Below are positions 26,112-36,071 of a stretch of DNA of 64,000 nucleotides, in pieces. Origin of the DNA: Colwellia sp. GTDB taxonomy: Bacteria; Pseudomonadota; Gammaproteobacteria; Enterobacterales; Alteromonadaceae. How positions within the stretch are numbered: position 1 is the stretch's first letter; each line of letters starts with the position of its first letter. The notes below the pieces were generated by a model. It worked only from the letters and a program-made list of their open reading frames with translations. It searched no databases and was not told the DNA's origin. The position numbers and the translations under genes were made by a program. The stretch is taken from assembly GCA_002733765.1 (NCBI GenBank), contig NVWU01000014.1, positions 100,959 to 164,958 of the forward strand. The letters are read 5' to 3'.

Positions 26112-27554
26112 ATGAACGCTAATAATATTATCCCCGTTATCATGTGTGGTGGTAGTGGCACACGTCTTTGGCCGTTATCTCGCGCGCAATTTCCGAAACA
26201 ATTTTTACCACTGGTTCATGACACTAGCATGTTGCAAGATACCTTAGCTCGCTTACCTAGTCAGCATCAAGCGCCAGTGTTTATTTGTAATGAAGATCAT
26301 CGTTTTTTAGTGGCAGAGCAGGTTAAACAAGTTGACTGCGCTAAAGCGACAATTTTACTTGAGCCTAAAGGGCGAAATACTGCGCCAGCTGTTGCATTAG
26401 CAGCATTAAATGCGTTAACCGATAATGACGATGCTTTGTTATTGGTCTTAGCGGCAGATCACGTCATTAAAGAGACGAAAAAATTTCACCAAGCGGTTAG
26501 TGTGGCAACTGTTGCGGCAGAACAAGGTAAATTGGTTACTTTTGGTATTGTACCAACCCATGCTGAAACGGGTTATGGCTATATACAAAAAGGCAGTAAA
26601 CAAGAGGAGCAGCAAGAAAGCCAACAAGGTGATGATATATACCGAGTAGCAAAATTTGTTGAAAAACCTAACGCTGAAATAGCACAAGGCTATTTAGATT
26701 CAGGCGACTATTTATGGAATAGCGGTATGTTTCTCTTTAAAGCTAGCCGCTATTTAGAAGAATTAGAAAAATTTAGACCAGATATTTTATCTGCCTGTAG
26801 AGCGTCAATGGCAAAAGTAGAAAAAGATCTAGACTTCACTCGTCCTGACAAAGAGTCATTTTTACAATGTGCTGATGAGTCTATTGATTATGCGGTAATG
26901 GAAAAAACAGCCGATGCAGTTGTGGTACCTTTAGATGCAGGTTGGAGCGATGTTGGCTCTTACTCCGCACTTTGGGAAGTGTGCCAGCAAGATGCTCAGC
27001 ATAATGTGATTAAGGGTGATGTTATTGCTCACGATACTAGTAATAGCTATATCCACAGTCAAAATAAATTGATAACTACACTGGGTGTCGATAATTTGGT
27101 GATAATTGATACTCCAGATGCGGTGTTAATTGCGAATAAAGATAAAGTTCAAAATGTTAAAGAGATTGTTAATGAGCTTAAAGCCAAACAACGCACTGAA
27201 AGTATCATTCATCGTGAAGTGTATCGTCCGTGGGGTAAATACGACAGTGTTGATAACGGTGAACGCTTTCAAGTAAAGCGCATTACGGTTAATCCGGGCG
27301 CTAAACTTTCAGTGCAAATGCATCATCATAGAGCCGAACATTGGATTATTGTTTCAGGCACAGCAAAAATCACCCTTGATGAGAAAACCTTCCTGTTAAG
27401 TGAAAATCAGTCTACTTATATTCCGATTGGCGTTGTTCATGCGTTAGAAAACCCAGGAAAGTTACCATTAGAGATGATTGAGGTACAATCGGGTAGCTAT
27501 TTAGGTGAAGACGATATTGTCCGTTTTGAAGATCGCTATGGAAGAGCAAAATAA
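26112..27554 (+). CDS. manC: Mannose-1-phosphate guanylyltransferase / mannose-6-phosphate isomerase
   Basis: This is a bifunctional 480-residue enzyme. Residues about 5-290 are a GTP-dependent sugar nucleotidyltransferase, with [20 protein letters not shown] as the nucleotide loop and [20 protein letters not shown] in the active site. The C-terminal cupin (about 360-475) is a type II phosphomannose isomerase with [20 protein letters not shown] and the metal site [10 protein letters not shown]. It makes GDP-mannose. The stop overlaps the ATG of cpsG by one base, so the two are translationally coupled. They form a rightward operon that probably includes the second PrsT gene. Confidence 0.95.
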   Translation: MNANNIIPVIMCGGSGTRLWPLSRAQFPKQFLPLVHDTSMLQDTLARLPSQHQAPVFICNEDHRFLVAEQVKQVDCAKATILLEPKGRNTAPAVALAALNALTDNDDALLLVLAADHVIKETKKFHQAVSVATVAAEQGKLVTFGIVPTHAETGYGYIQKGSKQEEQQESQQGDDIYRVAKFVEKPNAEIAQGYLDSGDYLWNSGMFLFKASRYLEELEKFRPDILSACRASMAKVEKDLDFTRPDKESFLQCADESIDYAVMEKTADAVVVPLDAGWSDVGSYSALWEVCQQDAQHNVIKGDVIAHDTSNSYIHSQNKLITTLGVDNLVIIDTPDAVLIANKDKVQNVKEIVNELKAKQRTESIIHREVYRPWGKYDSVDNGERFQVKRITVNPGAKLSVQMHHHRAEHWIIVSGTAKITLDEKTFLLSENQSTYIPIGVVHALENPGKLPLEMIEVQSGSYLGEDDIVRFEDRYGRAK

Positions 27555-28957
27555 TGACGGAATTAACTTGTTTCAAAGCTTACGATATTCGCGGCAAACT
27601 TGGCGATGAACTAAACACTGATATTGCCTATCGCATTGGTCGTGCTTTTGCGCAACACACAAAAGCTAAAAAAGTAGTGGTAGGCGGAGATATTCGCCTT
27701 ACCAGTGAAGAACTGAAGTTAGCACTCGCTAACGGCTTAATGGATGGTGGTTGTAATGTTATTGATTTAGGTTTGTCCGGCACAGAGCATATTTACTTTG
27801 CTACTAGCCACCTAAATTGTGATGGTGGTATTGTTGTTACCGCTAGTCATAACCCTATTGATTACAATGGCATGAAATTAGTACGAGAGAACTCTAAACC
27901 TATCAGTGGTGATACCGGTCTCTTCGATATTAAAGTCTTGGCAGAGCAAAACAACTTTAGTGATATTGAACATAAAGGTCAACTGAGCTGTTATGATATT
28001 ACTAAGGCTTATACCGCGCATTTATTAACTTATATTAATACTGACAACTTTTCTCCATTAGGCTCTTCATTAGGCAAGGTATTAAAATTAGTGGTCAATG
28101 CCGGTAACGGCACTGCAGGCCCCGCACTTGATGCCATTGAAGCAGCTTTTAATCAATTAAACGTGCCCATTGAATTTATTAAAGTGCATCACCAGCCCGA
28201 TGGTAATTTCCCTAATGGCATCCCCAATCCACTGTTAGTTGAAAATAGAGCAGCCACAAGTGATGCTGTTATTAAGCATAAAGCGGATATGGGTATTGCT
28301 TGGGATGGCGACTTTGATCGCTGTTTCTTCTTTGATGAACGAGGAGAGTTTATTGAAGGTTACTATATTGTCGGCTTGTTGGCGGAAAATTTTTTAGCTA
28401 AGTCGGTAAAGGCTAATACTCCACCACAAAAAATCATTCATGATCCGCGCTTAACGTGGAATACTATCGATATTGTTGAGCAAAGTGGTGGTCAAGCCAT
28501 TCAAAGTAAAACTGGACATGCTTTTATCAAAGAGCGTATGCGTAGTGAAGACGCTATTTATGGCGGTGAAATGAGTGCTCATCATTATTTTCGCGATTTT
28601 TTCTACTGTGATAGCGGTATGATCCCATGGTTATTAATTGCTGAGTTGGTGTGTTTGCATCAACAGCCTTTATCTAGCTTAGTAAAAGCGCGTATTGAAG
28701 CGTATCCATCATCAGGTGAAATTAATTATAAACTTGCGGATCCTAAAAAAGCTATCGATAGAGTGTTTGAAAATTATCAAGCAGTTGCGCAAGTGATAGA
28801 CAAAACTGATGGCATTAGTATGGAATTCGGCAATTGGCGCTTTAATTTACGTAGTAGTAATACTGAGCCAGTAGTACGTTTAAATGTTGAATCTAAAGGT
28901 GATAAAGCATTAATGCAAGAGAAAACTCAAGAAGTATTAGCATTGTTATTACAGTAA
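27554..28957 (+). CDS. cpsG: Phosphomannomutase
   Basis: This 467-residue alpha-D-phosphohexomutase converts mannose-6-phosphate to mannose-1-phosphate, the substrate of ManC. The phosphoserine loop is [15 protein letters not shown] near residue 98. The magnesium loop is [13 protein letters not shown] near 253, the sugar-binding loop [10 protein letters not shown] near 335, and the phosphate-binding C-terminus [13 protein letters not shown] near 435. All four motifs are intact. Its ATG overlaps the manC stop by one base. manC and cpsG together supply GDP-mannose for the surrounding polysaccharide genes. Confidence 0.95.
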   Translation: MTELTCFKAYDIRGKLGDELNTDIAYRIGRAFAQHTKAKKVVVGGDIRLTSEELKLALANGLMDGGCNVIDLGLSGTEHIYFATSHLNCDGGIVVTASHNPIDYNGMKLVRENSKPISGDTGLFDIKVLAEQNNFSDIEHKGQLSCYDITKAYTAHLLTYINTDNFSPLGSSLGKVLKLVVNAGNGTAGPALDAIEAAFNQLNVPIEFIKVHHQPDGNFPNGIPNPLLVENRAATSDAVIKHKADMGIAWDGDFDRCFFFDERGEFIEGYYIVGLLAENFLAKSVKANTPPQKIIHDPRLTWNTIDIVEQSGGQAIQSKTGHAFIKERMRSEDAIYGGEMSAHHYFRDFFYCDSGMIPWLLIAELVCLHQQPLSSLVKARIEAYPSSGEINYKLADPKKAIDRVFENYQAVAQVIDKTDGISMEFGNWRFNLRSSNTEPVVRLNVESKGDKALMQEKTQEVLALLLQ

Positions 28958-29025
28958 TGTAAGTTGTTAAGTGACGAGTAATAAAAGTATCAAGTAATGA
29001 TTAAATCTCAATATAGGGAAATTAA

Positions 29026-31773
29026 ATGAATTTTTTAAAATCAATAGTTTGTGCCAGTGTTATTTTGGCGGTATCTGCTTGTGGCAATAATGAAACAGCG
29101 CAAACACATCTTGTACAAGCAGAAAAATTATTAACTGAGAAACAAAATTCATCGGCAATTATAGCATTAAAAAATGCGATTAAATTAGATGGGAAAAATG
29201 GTAAAGCGAGATTTTTACTTGGTCGTTTGTATCTAGCCTCAGGTGATAGTTTTAGTGCAGTGAAAGAATTAGAGCGGGCGTTGGAATTTAAGTATGATGC
29301 TAATAAAGCACTGCCTTTGCTTGCTCGTGCTTATATGTTAACCGAATCCGATGATGATATTTTTTCACTTGAACAAGAGGCTGAGTCATTAACTCAAGCA
29401 AGTAAAATACAGTTTTTAGCTTATAAAACCATTGCGGCTTTACGAGGGGATAACGAAAAGCTTGCAAGTGAAACTGTTGCGATAGCGCTGTCGATATCAA
29501 ACGTCGATCGCTATAGTTTGTTGGCAAATGCCTATTTAGAATTTGCTAATAAAAATACTGCTCATGCAGCGGCTTTGGTAGTACGAATTTTAACAGCAAC
29601 ACCTGACAATGCTGATGCACTCATGCTGCAAGGACAAGTTGCTATAGTTGAAAAAAATTATTCACTAGCAGTTGCTAGTTTTGAAAAGTATTTTGAATTA
29701 CAACCTAACTCTAGCAAAGTGCAGTTATTTATTGCCGATGCTCTCTTGAAGAATGGGCAATATTCACAAGCCGAGACTATTGCTGACACTATTTTAGCGA
29801 AAATACCTAATCAGGCTTTTTTGCAATATATAAAGGCGATGGCACGCTTTGAAGTAAAAGATTATAAATCGGCTAGCCATTTTTCTAACTCATCACTTGC
29901 CTCGGGATTTAATTCCTTTAGTTTGAAGCTGGTCGCAGGCGCTAGCGCTTTTTACTTACAAAATTATGAACAATGTCATTTATTTTTAAAAGATGTAATT
30001 AATTATCTACCGGTTGATCATGCTGCACGGAAAATGCTAGCGGTAAGCCAGTTACAGCTAGGGTTAATTGAAAACATTAGCGAAACCCTAGGTGATTATT
30101 CATCGTCTAATAAAGATAATACTCAGTTTTTAGCCGTGTTAAGTTATGAATTGATGGAACGTGGTGCTTATGAAAAAGCCAAAGAGCTGGCAAAGCATGT
30201 GACTGATGCACCTGAAGTCAATGCTGAGCAAAATGCGCGGGCTGGTATTTTAAAATTAATGATGAACGACCCCTCAGGCGTTGAAAATTTAGAACTGGCT
30301 TTACAACAAAACCCGGAGTTAATTTCTGCTGAACTTGCTTTGGCATTTGCTTCAATTAAAACCGGTGATTTGACCAGAGCAGACGTCATAGCAAATAAAT
30401 GGCTAAAACAATATCCAACTAAAGCGGGGGGCTATAACTTAAAAGCAACGATTGCGTTTGTACAAAATAAGCTAGCACAAGGACAAGCAGCATTAGAGCA
30501 AAGTTTAAAGCTAGAGCCGAATAATGTTTACGCATTAACTGAAATGGTGAAGTTGGCTAAGCATCAGAAAAAACCAACTAAAGCAATGGCACTTACCGAA
30601 GAGGCTATTGTTGCGCATCCCAATAATCTTAAAGTGTTAGCGCAGTATTTTGAATTGCATAAAAATAAAGAGGGTTTACAACCACTTATAAAAGCACAGC
30701 AAGTGAATGAAAGTAACATTAACTATGGGACTTTATTAGCAGAAGCATTGATTCAACTGGATAAACATAAACGTGCAAATGAAATATTAGCGGGTTACCA
30801 GCTCAATACTAAAACACCAAAACGTTATTGGCAGCTAATGTTAATTGCTAATGCTAAACAAAAAAATGCGCAAGAAGGGGTCTTGATTTTAGATAAATGG
30901 CGTAAAAATAATCCATACCATATTGAGCCAGTATTACTCTTAGTGAATTACTGGGCGGCTAAAAAACAACCCGATCGCGCTTTAAATATTTTAAAGCGTA
31001 GTTTTAAACAACACCCCAATAGTTTGATATTGCATTTGGTTAAAATGCAGGTGTTGTTAAACAGCAATCGCTCAAGTGAAGCAAGACGTTTTCTAAAAGA
31101 GTTATCATCATTTGATTTTAATAAAGATTTAAGAGCAGGCATTGAAGGACGAATTTTATTGCTAGAAAGGAATTTTTCTGCAGCAATACCCAAATTAAAG
31201 CAGCAATACTTTGCTAAGCAAAGTGCTCAAAATGCCATTTTTCTAGCGTATGGACTTGAGGGAAATAGCCAAAAACAAGCGGCGATTGACTTACTGGAAA
31301 GCTATTTATTAGAATATGGTCTACAGCCTAGGGTTAATTTGATTTTAGCGAATATGTATTTATCTCTTGATGAAAATAAAGCTATTATTAAATATGAAAA
31401 GTTAATCAAGGAACAGCCTAATAATATTGTGGCGTTGAATAATTTATCTTGGTTGTATATGGAGAGAAATCTATTCTCTCAAGCATTAATACATGCAAAA
31501 AAAGCGTATTCTTTATCTGCTGAAATACCTAATGTTGTTGATACTTATGCCCAAGTTTTATTAAAGTCAGGTAAAATAGCACAAGCATTAGTAAAAGCTG
31601 AACAAGCGTATAAATTATCAAAACCTGGAGATGTAGATATTGCACTGAACTTTGTCGAAACGTTATTGGCGAATTATAATAAAGAGCAAGCAAAAAGCAT
31701 ACTGTTGAAAGTTACCGCTAAAACTAAAGTACAAAAAGCCAGATATCAACAATTCTCAGGGCAGTTAATGTAA
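29026..31773 (+). CDS. Second PrsT-type TPR lipoprotein
   Basis: This 915-residue protein is paralogous to the one at 16244. It has a lipoprotein signal (MNFLKSIVCASVILAVSACG, lipidated Cys at about 19) and then tandem tetratricopeptide repeats to the end. The N-termini align well, for example SSAIIALKNAIKLDGKNGKA here against NNEAIIELKNAIKKDAKNLD there. Length and repeat content match the PrsT family of exosortase loci. It starts 68 bases after cpsG on the same strand, with a TAGGGAAATTAA ribosome-binding site. Its role is inferred as a periplasmic scaffold for exopolysaccharide or PEP-CTERM protein assembly. Having two copies suggests division of labour. Confidence 0.8.
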   Translation: MNFLKSIVCASVILAVSACGNNETAQTHLVQAEKLLTEKQNSSAIIALKNAIKLDGKNGKARFLLGRLYLASGDSFSAVKELERALEFKYDANKALPLLARAYMLTESDDDIFSLEQEAESLTQASKIQFLAYKTIAALRGDNEKLASETVAIALSISNVDRYSLLANAYLEFANKNTAHAAALVVRILTATPDNADALMLQGQVAIVEKNYSLAVASFEKYFELQPNSSKVQLFIADALLKNGQYSQAETIADTILAKIPNQAFLQYIKAMARFEVKDYKSASHFSNSSLASGFNSFSLKLVAGASAFYLQNYEQCHLFLKDVINYLPVDHAARKMLAVSQLQLGLIENISETLGDYSSSNKDNTQFLAVLSYELMERGAYEKAKELAKHVTDAPEVNAEQNARAGILKLMMNDPSGVENLELALQQNPELISAELALAFASIKTGDLTRADVIANKWLKQYPTKAGGYNLKATIAFVQNKLAQGQAALEQSLKLEPNNVYALTEMVKLAKHQKKPTKAMALTEEAIVAHPNNLKVLAQYFELHKNKEGLQPLIKAQQVNESNINYGTLLAEALIQLDKHKRANEILAGYQLNTKTPKRYWQLMLIANAKQKNAQEGVLILDKWRKNNPYHIEPVLLLVNYWAAKKQPDRALNILKRSFKQHPNSLILHLVKMQVLLNSNRSSEARRFLKELSSFDFNKDLRAGIEGRILLLERNFSAAIPKLKQQYFAKQSAQNAIFLAYGLEGNSQKQAAIDLLESYLLEYGLQPRVNLILANMYLSLDENKAIIKYEKLIKEQPNNIVALNNLSWLYMERNLFSQALIHAKKAYSLSAEIPNVVDTYAQVLLKSGKIAQALVKAEQAYKLSKPGDVDIALNFVETLLANYNKEQAKSILLKVTAKTKVQKARYQQFSGQLM

Positions 31774-32186
31774 CTGATTAATCGTTATGTTTATTCGTTT
31801 TACTTGATGATGCATAATTTAGCTGGAATTAGACACGACTTTAGGCAATGCACTGAGTGAAAGATAGTTGTTCGGGATTATATTGCCCTGAACAACTACA
31901 TGAGAAAGGCTCTGTCTTTATCAATACCGACAAACTTTAAAGCGAGGTTCCATCATGACATAAGCATGCTTATGCCTGTCTATATTGCTATGTTTGCTGC
32001 AGCCATGTACAAGCCAATAGCAATAAAAAAAACATTGTAGCTCACTTCAGAATAATTACTTTCTTGAATTACACCCGTACGAGGGTATTTAAATTTATTT
32101 TTTACGACGCTTAAAAGACGAGTTCTTTACAGTAAACATTATGACATTTTTAATGCTTATTCTTTAAGGACGTTACTCACCATTGC
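31774..32186. other. Intergenic region with an acyltransferase relic
   Basis: This 413-base gap lies between the convergent PrsT-like and patatin genes. It contains the minus-strand acyltransferase remnant at 31921-32030. I see no other gene and no clear terminator. Confidence 0.6.
31921..32030 (-). pseudogene. Relic of an exosortase-associated acyltransferase
   Basis: The minus strand reads FFIAIGLYMAAANIAI and then, one base out of frame, DRHKHAYVMMEPRFKVCRY before a stop at 31921. The intact gene at 22338 has IAMGLYLSGIALAEI and FVMMEPRLNRCLKRF with the same spacing: 16 residues between GLY and VMMEPR, which becomes 15 plus two bases here. Text further downstream can no longer be aligned. 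It is therefore a short degenerate C-terminal piece of a second gene of this family, with a one-base deletion. Confidence 0.65.
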
Positions 32187-33053
32187 TTAATTTGTCATAT
32201 TTTCTTTTGTTATAAATATTGACTGTTGAATTTTGGATGCTTTAGTTTTGATCGGAATAATTTTTAATGCTGTTTGATAACCTATATCAAATAGCTGTAA
32301 TTTTTGTTCGTCTGTCATCGAAAAATCTACACCAGAACACCCTCCGGTATTGATAACAATAGTATTATGCCAGAAAGCATCGTTAATATACTCTCGTGAA
32401 ATGGTGGTCATAAAGGTGCGAATAAGTAAGGTGATGTAATCAAAGATAGGAAAGAAACGATTAGTTTTTAGTTCGTCATATTCATGTTCACTTCTAAGTC
32501 TGAAGCACATTACTGGTGTATCATCTTGAGCCCAATCTCGATGTAGGGCATCTTCAGATAATATGCTGCCATCAACCAATAAGTGTTTACCAAACGGTTT
32601 AAAACTAAAAACGAGTGGGATAGACATAGAAAAACGGACGGCTTCTGACACTTTCATATTGGGTGTGTTTTCTTGATTAAAAATAACAGGCTTACCACTT
32701 TTTACGTCGGTAGCGACAAGGTGTAGTTGCATATTCATTTGGGAGAAGGTTTTACCTTGGAGATGTTTATCAACCCACTCTTCAAATACATCACCGGAGC
32801 TTAAACCACCATTGCGTATTAGCTTGAATAACGAAAAACCAGTAAATTGAGTATAATTAGTGGTTAGTGCTATTTCTTTTATTTCGTCAATAGAAAGGCC
32901 AGAAGCAAATAAACTCGCAATAATACTACCACCGGATACGCCGACTATATTATCAAATTGTATTTGTAATTTGTTTAAGGCGTGCAATACACCAAGATGG
33001 GCAGGTAAACGTGTTCCTCCACCAGCAAGTATAGGAACAATTTTTTCAGTCAT
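32187..33053 (-). CDS. Patatin-like phospholipase (RssA-like)
   Basis: The product is 288 residues from ATG 33053, which has a GGAG ribosome-binding site ten bases upstream; a longer frame from 33074 is less likely. It shows the patatin signature: oxyanion loop GGGTRLPAHLGVLHAL, nucleophile elbow GVSGGS (Ser near 44) and the second catalytic residue in LLVDGSI (Asp-Gly near 172). These serve a Ser-Asp dyad that hydrolyses acyl esters of membrane lipids. No signal peptide is present, so it acts in the cytoplasm or at the inner membrane face. It is a single gene, convergent with the PrsT-like gene and divergent from the protease gene at 33171. Confidence 0.85.
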   Translation of the reverse strand: MTEKIVPILAGGGTRLPAHLGVLHALNKLQIQFDNIVGVSGGSIIASLFASGLSIDEIKEIALTTNYTQFTGFSLFKLIRNGGLSSGDVFEEWVDKHLQGKTFSQMNMQLHLVATDVKSGKPVIFNQENTPNMKVSEAVRFSMSIPLVFSFKPFGKHLLVDGSILSEDALHRDWAQDDTPVMCFRLRSEHEYDELKTNRFFPIFDYITLLIRTFMTTISREYINDAFWHNTIVINTGGCSGVDFSMTDEQKLQLFDIGYQTALKIIPIKTKASKIQQSIFITKENMTN

Positions 33054-33170
33054 GCAATTTCTCCGTAGTATCATTTATTATGGCTGATATCTGAAAGTGT
33101 GCGTTAAGATAAACTAAATAAGGTATTATATTTAAAACACAATGCAAAATATAATAATTGGAAGAATACC

Positions 33171-33938
33171 ATGTTCAAAAAAATAGTTATTTTATTATCA
33201 GTTTTCAGTTTGCTCTATATTACCCCAGCGAAAGCTGAATTTGTTGATGTGGTAGCCAAAATAAAACCTTCGGTGGTTGGTATTGGTATTCATACACCCA
33301 CAAGCAGACCACAAAATATATTACGTGGTACGGGTTTTGTCGTTGGTAATGGTCACTATATTATCACTAACGCCCATGTGTTACCAACAGAGATGGATGA
33401 CAGTTTATTGCAAAAAATGGCGGTATTTATTGGTTCAGGGAAAAACGCTAAAGTGAGACACGCCGACATTATTGCCACGTCAGATTTATATGATCTGGCA
33501 ATATTGAAAATATCTGGAACGCCCCTGCCAGCCATGAATTTGGCAGATAATAAAATTCGTCCTGATGGTAGTTATATTGCTTTTACTGGTTTTCCTATTG
33601 GTGCTATTTTAGGTTTGTATCCTGTTACGCATCGAGGCATTATTGCCAGTACTACGCCAACGGTTATACCCGCACAAACAGCAGGGCAGATTAATTTAAA
33701 AATGTTGAAACGTATGCGAAACCCTTATTCAGTTTATCAACTCGATGCAACGGCATACCCAGGTAATAGTGGGAGTGCTATGTATGATATGAAAACAGGT
33801 GAGGTTTTGGGGATTATTAATAAAGTATTTGTGCAAAGCACTAAAGAAGCGGTGATTAGTAACCCTAGTGGTATTACTTATGCTATTCCAGTGAAATATT
33901 TACACAAAATATTGAAAGAAAATAATATTAAGTGGTAG
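33171..33938 (+). CDS. Periplasmic trypsin-like serine protease
   Basis: This 255-residue S1-type protease has a signal peptide (FKKIVILLSVFSLLYITPAK). The catalytic triad is visible: His in YIITNAHVLP near 65, Asp in LYDLAILKI near 106 and Ser in AYPGNSGSAMYD near 205. It resembles the protease half of DegP/DegQ-like (S1C) enzymes but has no PDZ domain, which makes it shorter than HtrA proteins. It may act in protein quality control or process an envelope substrate. GGAAGAATACC before the ATG is a fair ribosome-binding site. It is a single gene. Confidence 0.85.
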   Translation: MFKKIVILLSVFSLLYITPAKAEFVDVVAKIKPSVVGIGIHTPTSRPQNILRGTGFVVGNGHYIITNAHVLPTEMDDSLLQKMAVFIGSGKNAKVRHADIIATSDLYDLAILKISGTPLPAMNLADNKIRPDGSYIAFTGFPIGAILGLYPVTHRGIIASTTPTVIPAQTAGQINLKMLKRMRNPYSVYQLDATAYPGNSGSAMYDMKTGEVLGIINKVFVQSTKEAVISNPSGITYAIPVKYLHKILKENNIKW

Positions 33939-33946
33939 TTGAGTTG

Positions 33947-34846
33947 CTACTTGCCACTTGCTATCCGTGTTTGGTTATTTGTTGGTATTGAATACAAAGC
34001 GGATAGAGGCACAAGCTCGATATTTTGTTGTTGTAATGTTGGGATTAAATGTTGCAATGCCTGAATAGTTTCAGGGTGCGGATGCGCAATTGCAATGGCA
34101 ACATTCTGGGTTTGGGCATATTCAATTAACGCTTGAAATTGCTTGTTAATATAGCTTTCTGTTAATTGATTGTCTAAAAAAATATGACGCCCTTTTACGG
34201 GGACTCCCAATTTTTGAGCAATAATACTTGCTTTGGAATAAGGACTGGTTTTACTGTCTAAAAATAGTAAGTGATGTTGTTTGAGAAAGCCCATTGTCCA
34301 TGACATCGGCTTGACCAATTGCGTTAAGTGACTACCCATATGATTATTTATGCCTATAGCAAAAGGGACTTCTGCTAACGACTCACCTAAACTAGCATAA
34401 ATTTCCGCTTTATTCATCGCACTAGTGAGTGCACCAGGGCCTAGTTTTTTACCGTTTTCAGCCTCCATTGGAATATGAAGTAATACTTCTCTGTGACTGG
34501 CGTTGGCCTCCATTGCTAATGCTTTACCATAAGGAGTATGGGGCAAAATAGAATAGGTAATAGCGCCAGGTAATAATAGTGCATGTTTGTCGGTCTCTCT
34601 ATAACCTATGTCGTCAATCACAATAGCAATACGTGCGGGTTTGGCTTGTGCGGATGCCGTTGATAGTAGTGTAGTAAAAGAGAGAATGATAAAAAGAAAA
34701 AACGTCGATACAGCTGAAATCATTTTATATTTATTTATCAATAGAATCCGGCCCCAAAGCTTATCATTTAGTTTTAAGCTTGTCGCCTTTCGACTGCTTA
34801 TTTCAGCAAGCTCTGGGTGAATAGAAACAGTTAGGACGTAAGTCAT
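33947..34846 (-). CDS. Divergent polysaccharide deacetylase (YibQ-like)
   Basis: This 299-residue protein has the NodB-like fold of the divergent polysaccharide deacetylase family: IAIVIDDIGYRETDKHALLL near 73, ILPHTPYG, EVLLHIPME, then GINNHMGSHLT and LFLDSKTSP, and finally IAHPHPETI. The first ATG (34846) directly abuts the envC stop. An internal Met at 34723 instead gives a clean signal peptide (ISAVSTFFLFIILSFTTLLS), so the mature protein is periplasmic and the internal start may be the real one. It follows envC and gpmI on the same strand, the order seen in many gammaproteobacteria. Its role in peptidoglycan processing is inferred. Confidence 0.85.
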   Translation of the reverse strand: MTYVLTVSIHPELAEISSRKATSLKLNDKLWGRILLINKYKMISAVSTFFLFIILSFTTLLSTASAQAKPARIAIVIDDIGYRETDKHALLLPGAITYSILPHTPYGKALAMEANASHREVLLHIPMEAENGKKLGPGALTSAMNKAEIYASLGESLAEVPFAIGINNHMGSHLTQLVKPMSWTMGFLKQHHLLFLDSKTSPYSKASIIAQKLGVPVKGRHIFLDNQLTESYINKQFQALIEYAQTQNVAIAIAHPHPETIQALQHLIPTLQQQNIELVPLSALYSIPTNNQTRIASGK

Positions 34847-36024
34847 TTACACCATAGTTTAGGGTTAACGGCTTTACCTTGATGACGAATTTCAAAATAA
34901 AGCCCAGCCTGATCTTGTCCACCACTTTGTCCTACTAAAGCAATAGGTTCGCCGGTTTCCACTCTATCACCGACAGATTTTAATAAGGTTTGATTATGTG
35001 CATATAAGCTCATATAACCATTACCGTGATCAATCACGGTTAATAAACCGTAACCTTTTAACCAGTCTGAAAATAAAATAGTGCCACTATGTATCGTTTG
35101 AACTTGCCTACCAATGGGCGCACCAAGTAACACACCTTTCCATTTTAGATAACCTTGTTTTCGGCTACCAAAACTACGTAGTAGCCGCCCCTTTACGGGC
35201 CAAGATAATTGTCGCTTTAACTTACTTAACCCGACCAAATTAACCTCTGCACGAATAAGTGCAGTAAGCTTTTGCAAAGCAGCAGTTAGGTTGGCTTCTT
35301 CGGCTTTTAACTTGGTTAATTGTTGTTTGCTTGATAATAATTTTGTACTTAAAAATGCCAAGGTTTGACGTTGTTTGTTTTTGTTTTTACTTAAGTTTTT
35401 TCGTTGTTGCTGTTGGTTAGCTTTTAATCTTTGTAATTGTGCTACTTGCTCTTGATGTTGTGTCGTGACTTGCATTAACTGGGTAATGATTACTTGAAAT
35501 TTATCAATTTCATTGAGGCGAGCTTTATTTAGATATTGATAATAGCTGATGGTGCGTTGAATTTTTTTACTTTCATCTTGATTTAAAACTAACTTCAAAT
35601 AATCATGTTGGCCAGTAGTGTAAGCTGAACGTAGTTGCTGGGCTAGTATGCGCTCTTGCCTATTCTTCTGTGTACCTAATTGTTGTTTTTCTTTGCTAAG
35701 AACGGCTATTTTTTTATTGGTGATTTTTAACTGTTGATCTGTTTTATTAATCGCTTTTGCGGCTTTGGCGATAGCGAAATCGTCTTTTTTCAATTGTCGC
35801 TCTAAGGTTGCTCGGTTTTTATTCGTTTTAAATATAGTTGCTTCTTGCTTGGCAATGGCTTGTTGTACATTATTAAGTTTACGCGTGTTTTGTTGTTTGG
35901 ATTTTTTGTGATTGCTGGTGTCAGCAGCCATACTGAAGTTGATAAAAGTTAAGCAGCTTAGGATAATTAAGTTGCTTAATAATTTACCAAATATTTGTAT
36001 GGCGGTGAACGACGACTTTAACAT
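34843..36024 (-). CDS. envC: Murein hydrolase activator EnvC
   Basis: This 393-residue periplasmic protein has a hydrophobic N-terminal signal (about 15-33). A long coiled coil follows (about 35-255, rich in Gln, Lys and Leu), then a C-terminal LytM/M23 domain (about 290-390) with GTILFSDWLKGYGLLTVIDHG and the SLYAHNQTLL segment. The usual first metal ligands (H-x3-D) are missing before IGRQVQTIHSG, as in EnvC, which activates amidases rather than cutting itself. It should localise to the septum through FtsEX and activate AmiA/AmiB-type amidases. It lies 47 bases downstream of gpmI and abuts the deacetylase gene. Confidence 0.9.
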   Translation of the reverse strand: MLKSSFTAIQIFGKLLSNLIILSCLTFINFSMAADTSNHKKSKQQNTRKLNNVQQAIAKQEATIFKTNKNRATLERQLKKDDFAIAKAAKAINKTDQQLKITNKKIAVLSKEKQQLGTQKNRQERILAQQLRSAYTTGQHDYLKLVLNQDESKKIQRTISYYQYLNKARLNEIDKFQVIITQLMQVTTQHQEQVAQLQRLKANQQQQRKNLSKNKNKQRQTLAFLSTKLLSSKQQLTKLKAEEANLTAALQKLTALIRAEVNLVGLSKLKRQLSWPVKGRLLRSFGSRKQGYLKWKGVLLGAPIGRQVQTIHSGTILFSDWLKGYGLLTVIDHGNGYMSLYAHNQTLLKSVGDRVETGEPIALVGQSGGQDQAGLYFEIRHQGKAVNPKLWCK

Positions 36025-36071
36025 TAATGTATTCGTTATTATTATTGTGTAATTCTTATCAGTTTGCCGTA

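Noticed and set aside
25933..26115. A 60-codon frame before manC
   Set aside because: It has no ribosome-binding site and no family features, and overlaps the manC start. It is probably chance in an AT-rich gap.
34724..34846. First 41 codons of the YibQ-like protein as certain coding sequence
   Set aside because: The signal peptide begins at the internal Met at 34723, so the longer start is left in the coordinates but is not firm.
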